DNA of 64,000 nucleotides, taken from the NCBI GenBank assembly GCA_964413935.1, contig CAYPTY010000012.1:38680-102679 (forward strand). Reading direction: 5' to 3'. Every line of letters starts with the position of its first letter. The first letter of the stretch is position 1. This document shows positions 52,200-60,426 of the stretch, piece by piece. This stretch comes from CAYPTY01 sp964413935. GTDB lineage: Bacteria > Bacteroidota > Rhodothermia > Balneolales > Balneolaceae. The notes under the pieces were generated by a model. The model saw nothing but the letters and a program-made list of their open reading frames with translations. It made no database searches and was not told the origin of the DNA. Made by a program: the position numbers and the translations under genes.

Positions 52200-52204
52200 C
52201 CCTT

Positions 52205-53908
52205 ATGATCAAAAGCCTTTATATCAAAGATTTCGCCCTCATTGATGAACTGGAGATTGAGTTTTTTCGGGGGTTGAATATACTGACGGGGCAGACAGGG
52301 GCCGGAAAGTCGATTATTATCGGAGCGCTGAATATGGTTCTGGGTGAGCGGGCCGATACAGAAGTGATTCGGACCGGCTCTAAAAAAGCCATTGCTGAAG
52401 CAACCATTGCTATCGGAGGGAATGCGGAACTGAAGAAGAAGCTGGCAGAAGAAGACATCGAATTCGGGGATTACCTGGTTCTGCGAAGGGAAATCCGGGA
52501 TACCGGAAGCCGGGCTTTTATCAACGACCATCCCGTTACCATTTCGGTGCTGAAACAAGTGGGTGATCAGCTGGTAGATCTCCACGGTCAGCATGATCAT
52601 CAGCTGCTGCTGAAAGAAGAAAATCATCTGGGAGTGGTCGATTCTTTCGGTGAAATCAAACCTTATCTCACTGCGTATCGAGAAGCTTATGTGGACATGA
52701 AATCCCTGCAGAAAGATTGGAGTGATCTGAAAAAGCGGGAAAATGAGCTGAATGAAAAACTGGAACTGTACCATTTTCAGGTAAAGGAACTGGATGAAGC
52801 AAACCTGAGCGATGGAGAAGAAGAGGAGCTGGAAGCTGAAATGAACCTGCTGGATAATGCCGAAGAGCTGGATCAGAAAGCAGCGGCAATTTCAGAGATG
52901 TCGGGTGAGGAATTTGACCTGATACAACTCCTGAATCAGCTGAAAATAAACCTGGAAGACCTCGCACGCATCGAACCGGATTTCAACACCTATCTGGAAG
53001 AGGTTAGTGCGGCCCGCATCAGCATTCAGGAAGCCATCCATTTTGCCGAACGCTATCGTGATCGCATTGAGCATAATCCACAGCGACTGGAAAGTCTGCG
53101 CAGGCGGCAATCGGAACTCAATGCACTGAAGAAAAAATACAGGAAGGAGATTCCGGAACTCATAGAATACCTCAAGGAAATTCGGCGTGAACTGAATCTG
53201 GCTGAGAATTTTGACCTTGAGCTGGAGAAGATCGGTAGTGAAATCCGCAAACAGGCCGAAATTCTTGGCAGCCATGCCTCGGAATTACATCTGCAACGAC
53301 AGAATGTAGCAGACAAATTAAGCAGGGATATAGAGGCTGAACTGGCACAGCTGGGTATCCCCAATGCCACCATCCGGGTGCATGTAAACTGGATGCTCAA
53401 CGATAAAGGCTGGATAGAAATCGACGGTAGCCGTATCGAATGTACTGAAAACGGTTGTGATGACATCAAAATCTATATCTCCACCAACAAAGGAGAAGAA
53501 CCCAAATCGCTGGCGAAGATTGCCTCTGGTGGTGAGATCAGCCGGGTGATGCTGGCCCTGAAATCCATACTGGCAAAAGAGCAAAGTCTGCCGGTAATGG
53601 TCTTTGATGAAATTGACACCGGTATCAGCGGACACATATCCGAGAAAGTAGGCCGGACCATGCGAAGCCTGGGGCAGCATTGTCAGATTATGGCCATCAC
53701 CCATCAGCCTCAAATAGCCTCACAGGCCGATGAGCATTTCAAAGTTGAAAAAGTGGAAACCGGTGAGCGTACCATCACCCGAATTGTTCACCTGAGTGAT
53801 GAAGATCATATCCGTGAGGTAGCAGGTCTTATGAGTGGAGAAAATATAAGCGAGGCAGCACTCGAAAGTGCCCGCAACCTGATACAGCAATCCGCCAGCC
53901 GAAATTAA
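52205..53908 (+). CDS. recN: DNA repair protein RecN
   Basis: A 567-residue SMC-like repair ATPase. The frame is open 23 codons upstream through repeat sequence, but MIKSLYIKDFALIDELEIEF is the family N-terminus and sets the start at 52205. Walker A is TGQTGAGKS (28-36), and the signature SLAKIASGGEISRVMLALK and Walker B PVMVFDEIDTGISG lie near the end. A long coiled coil with a hinge fills the middle. RecN gathers at double-strand breaks and promotes RecA-dependent repair. It ends 9 bp before a convergent small gene. Confidence 0.96.
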   Translation: MIKSLYIKDFALIDELEIEFFRGLNILTGQTGAGKSIIIGALNMVLGERADTEVIRTGSKKAIAEATIAIGGNAELKKKLAEEDIEFGDYLVLRREIRDTGSRAFINDHPVTISVLKQVGDQLVDLHGQHDHQLLLKEENHLGVVDSFGEIKPYLTAYREAYVDMKSLQKDWSDLKKRENELNEKLELYHFQVKELDEANLSDGEEEELEAEMNLLDNAEELDQKAAAISEMSGEEFDLIQLLNQLKINLEDLARIEPDFNTYLEEVSAARISIQEAIHFAERYRDRIEHNPQRLESLRRRQSELNALKKKYRKEIPELIEYLKEIRRELNLAENFDLELEKIGSEIRKQAEILGSHASELHLQRQNVADKLSRDIEAELAQLGIPNATIRVHVNWMLNDKGWIEIDGSRIECTENGCDDIKIYISTNKGEEPKSLAKIASGGEISRVMLALKSILAKEQSLPVMVFDEIDTGISGHISEKVGRTMRSLGQHCQIMAITHQPQIASQADEHFKVEKVETGERTITRIVHLSDEDHIREVAGLMSGENISEAALESARNLIQQSASRN

Positions 53909-53917
53909 ACTGCCGGA

Positions 53918-54124
53918 TTATTCGGATTCTACTCCGTAGGCTTCTTTGATTTGCTCAAAAATCTCATCCCGGTCTTCAAAAGACTTGAAGTTTATATGCA
54001 TATGCTCTTTCCCGAATGAGAGCTGGATGGATTTCTGTGTATTCATTTTCTCCACAGAAGTGATAATGGAAAGATTCAGGATAATCTGGTTTCCCATCGC
54101 ATTTTTAAACATTACACATTTCAT
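53918..54124 (-). CDS. 68-residue hypothetical protein
   Basis: A small soluble protein with alternating beta-like strands (NQIILNLSIITSVEK, KSIQLSFGKEHMHINFKS) and an acidic amphipathic helix at the end (DEIFEQIKEAYGVESE). The layout resembles PH-like or 'DUF' small sensors, but I recognise no family. It lies 7 bp before the FAD/Fe-S oxidoreductase gene on the same strand, whose stop precedes it, so it is not the first gene of that unit but the last. Confidence 0.65.
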   Translation of the reverse strand: MKCVMFKNAMGNQIILNLSIITSVEKMNTQKSIQLSFGKEHMHINFKSFEDRDEIFEQIKEAYGVESE

Positions 54125-54131
54125 AGCTGCC

Positions 54132-57002
54132 TCATTTTTTACCTAAGGTTTGAATTCGTTTATATACCAGTTCTGCCGGATGATACGCCCTCTGATTAAC
54201 CCCATCAAGTATCTGATGGCGGCAGGAAAAACCGGGTGCGGCTATCAGGTTCTTAGCACATTTTGATCTCAGTTCAGGGAATAATATAAGCTCTCCGATT
54301 TCCATCGAAAGATCGTACTTGTCCTTTTCGTAACCAAAACTGCCGGCCATTCCGCAGCAGCCTGTCTGCAGATCTTCCACATCAAAACCGAATAATTTCA
54401 GCATGTCGATGGTAGGCCTGTTTCCTGTCAGTGCTTTCTGATGGCAATGCCCGTGCAGCAGTACTTTCTGCTGAATGGCTTCAAAGTTCTTATCAAGTAC
54501 CTGAACTTCCTGCTGAAGGATGAACTCATCAAATAGCATGGTTTGAGATGCCAGCCTTCGGGCTGAATCCAGGTAACGATCATCACATAAATCCAGATAA
54601 TCATCCCGAAGGGTCAGGATTTCAGAAGGTTCCAGCCCGATCACCGGAATTCCATTTTTTACAAAAGGAGCCAGTAACTCGATTACCGTATGGCAGACAT
54701 CCTTTGCCCGGTCCAGAAAACCCATGGATATCAAGGGCCGGCCGGTATCCTGAACGGAGAACACCTCAACCTGCCAGTCCAGCGCTTCCATAGTAAGTGC
54801 CGCACTTTTGGCGATATCCGGTTCGTGGTAATTGTTAAAAAGATCCACAAAAAGGATCACACGTTTTTTGCTTTTATGGCGATCCTTGCGACCCAACCAC
54901 CACTGCTGGAAGGTTTGATCGGCAAAAGGCGGAAGCGTTCTTCGGGAATCCATTCCAATCAGCATCTCCATTCCTTTGCGCATCAGGCTGTTCCCGGAAA
55001 TATAGTTGGTGACTGCAGGAAATCTGGAAGCCAGTTTATAGTGCTGTTCAAGATTGGCAAATACTTTTTCACTGAGTGTTGAACCCTTCTTGCGGTGCCA
55101 GCCATTGAGAAATTCGGCTTTCAGGCTGGCCATGTCCACATTTGCCGGACATTCACTTTTACATGCTTTACAGCTCAGGCAGAGCTCCAGGGCTTCCTTA
55201 ATTTCGTCTGACCGGAAAGCATCTACCCCCCGCCCCGCGAAAATCTGCCGGAATACATTTGCCCGCCCCCGGGTGCTGTCTTTTTCTTCCTTCGTGACCA
55301 TATAAGAAGGACACATGGTACCCCCGCTTTCACTTAGCTTCCGGCAAACACCGGCTCCGTTACACAGCTCAGAAGCGCGGGCAAATCCACCTGCCTTGCG
55401 CCATTTGAATACCGTTTCCACATCCGGTTCCTTGTATCCGGGATGAAAACGCAGGTTCACATCCATATCGCGCGGAAAGATGATTTTTGCCGGATTGAAG
55501 ATATATGCCGGATCAAAAAGCTCCTTTACCTGCTCCATCACCCTCATCATTTCAGGGCCATATAAACTCTCCAGAAAGGGTGCCCGGGCTCTGCCATCCC
55601 CATGCTCACCGGATAGGGATCCACGGTAGCGCTTAACAAGAACAGCGATTTCGGCCGCCATCATCTTCATTTTCTGCAATCCTTCATCAGTGGTGATGTC
55701 CAGCATGGGACGAAGATGCAACTCCCCTACCGAGGCATGGGCATAGTACACACAGCCGGTTTCATGTTTTTCCAGAATTTTATTGAAGTCCCGAATGTAA
55801 TCGGGTAAATCCTGCACCCGTACAGCGGTATCCTCACAGAAAGTGGGCGTTCGGGAATCTTTACCAAGCCCCATCAGCAGTCCAAGACCGGCTTTGCGCA
55901 GCTCCCAGACCCGTTTCATTTTTTCATCTTCTTTGATGATGGGATAGGCATGGCCCATTTTTCGGCTGATCAGCCTCCGCTTGATGTCCTCTGCCCTGGA
56001 TTCCAGTTCTTTCGGGTCATCTCCTTCCAGTTCCACAATGAGGATACAGCGGGGTTCTCCGAAGAGGAAAAAACGATTTTGCTGCTGTTCTATATTCTCC
56101 TTTGTGGCATCCAGAATCACATTATCTACCAGTTCAACTGCGGATACCTCGAACTTTACAATGTCCACCGTTGCTCTGAGCGCCTCATTCAGTGTTTTGA
56201 AATGGGGCACGATCAGCATTTTGTGTTTTGGAAGGGGAACCAGATTCAGCTTTGCAGAGGTGGTCATACTCAGGGTTCCCTCGCTGCCGCAAAGCAGCGC
56301 ACACATATTGAAATCAGGCCCGTTCACCCTGAAAGGCCGCATTTCGGCCAGCTTGTCCAATGCGTAACCGCTGTTGCGGCGAATGATTTCCGGATGGGGA
56401 TATGATGCCCGGATCAGGTCCAGATTCTCTTCCACCAGTTTGATGACACCCCGGTAAATATCCCCTTCCAGCGTGCTGAGCTGCATTTTTGCTTTCAGTT
56501 CATCATCATTCAGCGGGCCAAATGTGACTTCTGAACCGTCAGACAGAACCACGTCCATTTCCAGCACATGATCCCGCGTGGTTCCGTACTTGATGGAAAA
56601 CGAACCGGATGAATTGTTCCCGATCATGCCCCCGATCATGCAGCGGTTGGTGGTTGAGGTATCCGGGCCAAACTGCAGTCCATATTTTGCGGCCTCCCGA
56701 TTCAGGCTATCGCGGATTACTCCCGGTTCCACCCTGGCCCAGCCCTCATCCGCATTTATTTCGATGATGCCGGTCATAAAACGGGAAACATCCATAACCA
56801 GGCTCCCTCCGGTGGCCTGTCCGGCCAGACTGGTTCCCGCGGCGCGCGGTGTTATGGAAAAATCCTGCGCTTCGGCTCTCCTTACAATTTCAGCTACATC
56901 ACGGGCAGATTTAGGAAAAGCCACAGCCTTCGGCAGCTCTTCGTACATGGAAGCGTCGTTGGCATAGAGCCGGCGGGTCAGTTCATCGGTTTGGAATTCC
57001 AC
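54132..57002 (-). CDS. FAD-linked oxidase fused to Fe-S/CCG domains (GlcD-GlcF type)
   Basis: A 956-residue fusion. The N-terminal part is a vanillyl-alcohol-oxidase-like FAD domain (ITPRAAGTSLAGQATGGSLV, then GMIGNNSSGSFSIKYG), followed by the FAD-linked C-terminal domain (HGDGRARAPFLE). Two 4Fe-4S clusters follow: CNGAGVCRKLSESGGTMCP and CLSCKACKSECPANVDM. A CCG domain holds TGCCGMAGSFGYEKDKYD. The layout matches D-lactate or D-2-hydroxyglutarate dehydrogenases of the YdiJ/Dld-II kind. It lies 39 bp after the L-2-hydroxyglutarate oxidase gene, which supports a 2-hydroxyglutarate role. Confidence 0.9.
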   Translation of the reverse strand: MEFQTDELTRRLYANDASMYEELPKAVAFPKSARDVAEIVRRAEAQDFSITPRAAGTSLAGQATGGSLVMDVSRFMTGIIEINADEGWARVEPGVIRDSLNREAAKYGLQFGPDTSTTNRCMIGGMIGNNSSGSFSIKYGTTRDHVLEMDVVLSDGSEVTFGPLNDDELKAKMQLSTLEGDIYRGVIKLVEENLDLIRASYPHPEIIRRNSGYALDKLAEMRPFRVNGPDFNMCALLCGSEGTLSMTTSAKLNLVPLPKHKMLIVPHFKTLNEALRATVDIVKFEVSAVELVDNVILDATKENIEQQQNRFFLFGEPRCILIVELEGDDPKELESRAEDIKRRLISRKMGHAYPIIKEDEKMKRVWELRKAGLGLLMGLGKDSRTPTFCEDTAVRVQDLPDYIRDFNKILEKHETGCVYYAHASVGELHLRPMLDITTDEGLQKMKMMAAEIAVLVKRYRGSLSGEHGDGRARAPFLESLYGPEMMRVMEQVKELFDPAYIFNPAKIIFPRDMDVNLRFHPGYKEPDVETVFKWRKAGGFARASELCNGAGVCRKLSESGGTMCPSYMVTKEEKDSTRGRANVFRQIFAGRGVDAFRSDEIKEALELCLSCKACKSECPANVDMASLKAEFLNGWHRKKGSTLSEKVFANLEQHYKLASRFPAVTNYISGNSLMRKGMEMLIGMDSRRTLPPFADQTFQQWWLGRKDRHKSKKRVILFVDLFNNYHEPDIAKSAALTMEALDWQVEVFSVQDTGRPLISMGFLDRAKDVCHTVIELLAPFVKNGIPVIGLEPSEILTLRDDYLDLCDDRYLDSARRLASQTMLFDEFILQQEVQVLDKNFEAIQQKVLLHGHCHQKALTGNRPTIDMLKLFGFDVEDLQTGCCGMAGSFGYEKDKYDLSMEIGELILFPELRSKCAKNLIAAPGFSCRHQILDGVNQRAYHPAELVYKRIQTLGKK

Positions 57003-57041
57003 CCTTTAAGATGTGGATTTGTGCACTAACCTGCTATGTTC

Positions 57042-58244
57042 TCAAAGGCCGAAATTATCGTGCATCTTGCGCACAATCTCATCCGCGATGGAAAGTCCGG
57101 CGGTGGCCGCCGGAGAAGGAGCGTTCAGCACGTGCACCTGCCGCTCATCCACCTCAAAATGGAAATCGTCCAGGATTTCCCCGTTGGGCTTCAGGGCCAT
57201 GGCTCGCACGCCGGTGGGCGAAACTACCAGATTATGTGCCCTCACAGAGGGTACCAGCTTCTGTAATCCCTTAACGAATGCCTTTTTGGACAGGGATCGG
57301 TGATATTCATCCAGACCCATGCGCCAGTGCTTGAAGGAAAGCTTCCAGAAACCCGGATAATTGATGCTCTCCAGTGTTTCTTCCAGATCGAAATCCAGTT
57401 TATTGTAGCCCTCGCGCTTCAGGGCTGGTACCGCATTCGGGCCGCATTCTATGCCGCCCAGTGCCAGACGGGTGAAGTGCACCCCGAGGAAAGGGAAATC
57501 TTTATGGGGAAGAGGATAAATCAGATGCTTCACGAGATATTCTGCATCCTTCTTGAGCATGTAATATTCCCCTTTGAAAGGAATTATCTGAACCGGAGGA
57601 TTGATACCGGCTGATTTTGCCACATGGTCGCTGTAGAGTCCGGCACAGCTTACCAGATAACGACCATTGAACCGCTCTTTTCGGGTTCTGACCTGCAATC
57701 CGCCATTCCGGTGAAAAACACCCTTAACCTGCTGCCCGAACTTGATGATACCGCCCATTGCCTCTACATCCTCCAGCAGCTTGTCACACATACCGGTGTA
57801 ATCCACGATCCCGGTGCAGGGAACATGAATGGCTGCAATGCCACCGCAATGGGGTTCGATTTCCAGCAGTTCATCCCGGTCGATTAGCTTGATACCTTCA
57901 ATTTCATTCTTCAGGCCACGCTCATAGATCATCTGCAGCCTTGGAAGCTCTTCTTCATCGGTTGCGACAATTACTTTACCGCAAACATCCACCGCAACAT
58001 CATTGGCCTGACAATATTCCACCAGCTGATGCCGGCCATCCACACAGTTTCGGGCTTTGTAGGAACCCGGCGTATAATAGATACCTGAATGAATCACACC
58101 TGAGTTTTTACCGGTCTGATGGGCTGCCACCCGATCTTCTTTCTCGAGGATCAGTAAACTGGCATCCGGATAGGCTTTCAGTAATTTATACGCGGTAGAC
58201 AAACCGACAATCCCCGCGCCGACCACAACAAAATCATAATGCAT
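57042..58244 (-). CDS. lhgO: L-2-hydroxyglutarate oxidase
   Basis: A 400-residue FAD-dependent oxidase of the DAO family. The Rossmann motif is FVVVGAGIVGLSTAYKLLKA. HQTGKNSGVIHSGIYYTPGS and GVHFTRLALGGIECGPNA are strongly typical of LhgO, and SPSPAATAGLSIADEI-like NAPSPAATAGLSIADEI ends the protein. The start is the ATG at 58244; a TTG four codons earlier is open but less likely. LhgO turns L-2-hydroxyglutarate into 2-oxoglutarate with electrons going to quinone or O2. The GlcD-GlcF-type gene downstream could deal with the D-isomer. Confidence 0.93.
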   Translation of the reverse strand: MHYDFVVVGAGIVGLSTAYKLLKAYPDASLLILEKEDRVAAHQTGKNSGVIHSGIYYTPGSYKARNCVDGRHQLVEYCQANDVAVDVCGKVIVATDEEELPRLQMIYERGLKNEIEGIKLIDRDELLEIEPHCGGIAAIHVPCTGIVDYTGMCDKLLEDVEAMGGIIKFGQQVKGVFHRNGGLQVRTRKERFNGRYLVSCAGLYSDHVAKSAGINPPVQIIPFKGEYYMLKKDAEYLVKHLIYPLPHKDFPFLGVHFTRLALGGIECGPNAVPALKREGYNKLDFDLEETLESINYPGFWKLSFKHWRMGLDEYHRSLSKKAFVKGLQKLVPSVRAHNLVVSPTGVRAMALKPNGEILDDFHFEVDERQVHVLNAPSPAATAGLSIADEIVRKMHDNFGL

Positions 58245-58453
58245 TTCTGAATACAATCTTTAAAGAGCTATGAGATACTTATACTTTTGCTTAACTGTTG
58301 TTATCGGGCTGTTTTGGTATATGTGCAAATGGGGCGAAAATGAACCGGCAGGCAGTCCCTTTTGTTATGAAATTCTGCCAAAAAAATCACATACGAAAGT
58401 CGTATTTTTAACCTGTCAAAATCAGCCCTGTAAACCAGCCTTAATAAAGACGC

Positions 58454-58993
58454 ATGAATATACTGCAAAAGACGCTTCTTTTCAGCCTTATCCCCCTCCT
58501 GCTTATCAGTTGTGATAAAACCCAAAAAGAACCAATGGATCCGGAACTGAAGGATGCCGCTCCTCTGATAGACCGGGTTATGGCCAATGCCACCTTTACC
58601 GATTTTGAGGGAAATAGCGTATCTTTGAAGGATTATTCCGGAAAAATTGTGCTGGTTGATTTCTGGGAAACCTGGTGCGGACCATGTCTGCAGGTTTTTC
58701 CCGCCATGGATAAACTACTGGACGAATATCCGGAAACCTTTGCGGTGATTGCCGTGAACACTCAGATGTCTGATACTGAAGCCGATGCCAGTTCTTTTAT
58801 CGCAGAGAACGATTACGACTTCAGGTTTGTAAAAGACACCGAAAACATCCTGCAGCAGCTCAGAGTACCGGGAATACCCTTTAAGGTTTTCGTTTCTCCG
58901 GATGGAAAAATCATAAAATCGGAGCTGGGCAGTCGCGGAACCGAAGGCGATTATGAATACGCCAAACAAATTATCGAAGAATATTCTTTTTAA
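58454..58993 (+). CDS. TlpA-like thiol-disulfide lipoprotein
   Basis: A 179-residue exported redoxin with lipobox Cys20 (LLFSLIPLLLISC). The active site is WCGPC (Cys75 and Cys78) after FWET, a second residue pattern GIPFKVFVSPDGKIIKSE gives the cis-proline loop, and FTDFEGNSVSLKDYSGKIV is the AhpC/TSA-like start. It probably keeps cytochrome or outer-membrane protein thiols reduced. It lies alone between divergent lhgO and ahcY. The 209 bp upstream hold only an unlikely 81-codon overlapping frame. Confidence 0.9.
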   Translation: MNILQKTLLFSLIPLLLISCDKTQKEPMDPELKDAAPLIDRVMANATFTDFEGNSVSLKDYSGKIVLVDFWETWCGPCLQVFPAMDKLLDEYPETFAVIAVNTQMSDTEADASSFIAENDYDFRFVKDTENILQQLRVPGIPFKVFVSPDGKIIKSELGSRGTEGDYEYAKQIIEEYSF

Positions 58994-59035
58994 TAGACCT
59001 ATTTAATCAAACCACTGAAAGCAGAAACAACCACA

Positions 59036-60343
59036 ATGCCTGATACTAAAGAAAAGTTAGCCTACAAAGTAAAAGACATCAGCCTGGCGGAATACGGCCG
59101 CAAGGAAATCAAACTGGCCGAAGCCGAAATGCCCGGTCTGATGGCTTTGAGAGAAGAATATCGCGATCAGCAGCCGCTGAAGGGTGCCCGCATCGCAGGT
59201 TGTCTTCACATGACCATTCAAACCGCCGTACTGATCGAAACACTGATAAAACTGGGTGCAGAAGTAACTTGGTCTTCCTGTAATATTTATTCCACTCAGG
59301 ATCATGCCGCAGCAGCCATTGCGGCAGAAGGTATCCCGGTTTACGCCTGGAAAGGCATGACCGAAGAAGAGTTTAACTGGTGCATCGAGCAAACCCTCTT
59401 CTTCCCTGATGGTCAGCCCCTGAACATGATTCTGGATGATGGCGGTGACCTCACCAACATGGTACTGGATGACTATCCGGAACTGGTTTCCGGCATCCGC
59501 GGAATTTCTGAAGAAACCACAACAGGTGTACTTCGCCTCATCGAGAGAATGAGAAAAGGTACGCTCACCCTGCCGGCCATTAATGTGAACGACTCGGTAA
59601 CCAAATCGAAATTCGACAACAAGTACGGCTGTAAGGAATCAGCGGTGGATGCGATTCGTCGCGCTACCGATGTAATGATGGCCGGAAAAGTTGCCGTTGT
59701 TGCCGGATACGGAGATGTGGGTAAAGGTACAGCCGCTTCCCTGCGCGGTGCCGGTGCCCGGGTAATCGTAACTGAAATCGATCCGATTTGTGCCCTTCAG
59801 GCTGCCATGGACGGCTTTAAAGTGCTGAAAATGGAAAATGCCGTGAAAGAAGCCGATATGGTGATTACCGCCACCGGCAACAAAGACATTCTAACCGATA
59901 AGCACTTCATGGCACTGAAAGACAAAGCCATCGTCGGAAACATCGGCCACTTTGATAATGAAATTGATGTAGCCTGGCTGAAAGCCAATGCTGAGGAAGA
60001 AAACATCAAGCCTCAGGTTGATCTCTTCACCCTGCCAAACGGCAATCAGATCATTCTCCTGTCGCAAGGACGCCTGATGAACCTGGGTAATGCCACCGGC
60101 CATCCATCTTTTGTGATGTCCAACTCATTCACCAACCAGACTCTGGCTCAGATCGCCCTCTGGAATGATCATGAGAGCTTTGAAATTGGCGTTCACCTGC
60201 TGCCGAAAGAGCTGGATGAGAAAGTAGCCCGACTCCATCTGGAGATGATCGGTGCTGAGCTGGAAGAACTGAACGAAGATCAGGCCGAGTACATCGGCGT
60301 ACCGGTTGAAGGTCCATACAAATCAGACCAGTACCGCTACTGA
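59036..60343 (+). CDS. ahcY: Adenosylhomocysteinase
   Basis: A 435-residue S-adenosylhomocysteine hydrolase, the size of the bacterial enzyme. The NAD site is VAGYGDVGKGTAASLRGAGA, the substrate side has SSCNIYSTQDHAAAAIA, LDDGGDLTNMVLDDYP and NVNDSVTKSKFDNKYGCKES, and the conserved C-terminal tail is KSDQYRY. The enzyme splits SAH into adenosine and homocysteine and so supports methylation. I looked for an SAH riboswitch in the 42 bp upstream and saw none. It ends in a clear terminator. Confidence 0.97.
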   Translation: MPDTKEKLAYKVKDISLAEYGRKEIKLAEAEMPGLMALREEYRDQQPLKGARIAGCLHMTIQTAVLIETLIKLGAEVTWSSCNIYSTQDHAAAAIAAEGIPVYAWKGMTEEEFNWCIEQTLFFPDGQPLNMILDDGGDLTNMVLDDYPELVSGIRGISEETTTGVLRLIERMRKGTLTLPAINVNDSVTKSKFDNKYGCKESAVDAIRRATDVMMAGKVAVVAGYGDVGKGTAASLRGAGARVIVTEIDPICALQAAMDGFKVLKMENAVKEADMVITATGNKDILTDKHFMALKDKAIVGNIGHFDNEIDVAWLKANAEEENIKPQVDLFTLPNGNQIILLSQGRLMNLGNATGHPSFVMSNSFTNQTLAQIALWNDHESFEIGVHLLPKELDEKVARLHLEMIGAELEELNEDQAEYIGVPVEGPYKSDQYRY

Positions 60344-60367
60344 TCCCGATCACATCGATCTAAAAAG

Positions 60368-60401
60368 AAAGCCATCCCTCTCGCGAAGGATGGCTTTTTT
60401 T
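60368..60401 (+). terminator. Rho-independent terminator after ahcY
   Basis: AAGCCATCC, a 10-nt loop CTCTCGCGAA and GGATGGCTT form a 9-bp stem followed by TTTTTTAT. It lies 25 bp after the ahcY stop. The convergent metalloprotease gene ends on the other side at 60427, so it may serve both strands. Confidence 0.92.
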
Positions 60402-60426
60402 ATGTCTGCACTATGTGTGCGCTCAA

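Noticed and set aside
58270..58515. An 81-codon frame with a hydrophobic start before the TlpA-like gene.
   Set aside because: It overlaps the first 62 bases of the TlpA-like gene in another frame, lacks a good ribosome binding site, and its second half is low in structure. It is possible but not supported.
58994..59035. An SAH riboswitch before ahcY.
   Set aside because: The 42-bp space is too short and shows no paired elements of the SAH riboswitch.
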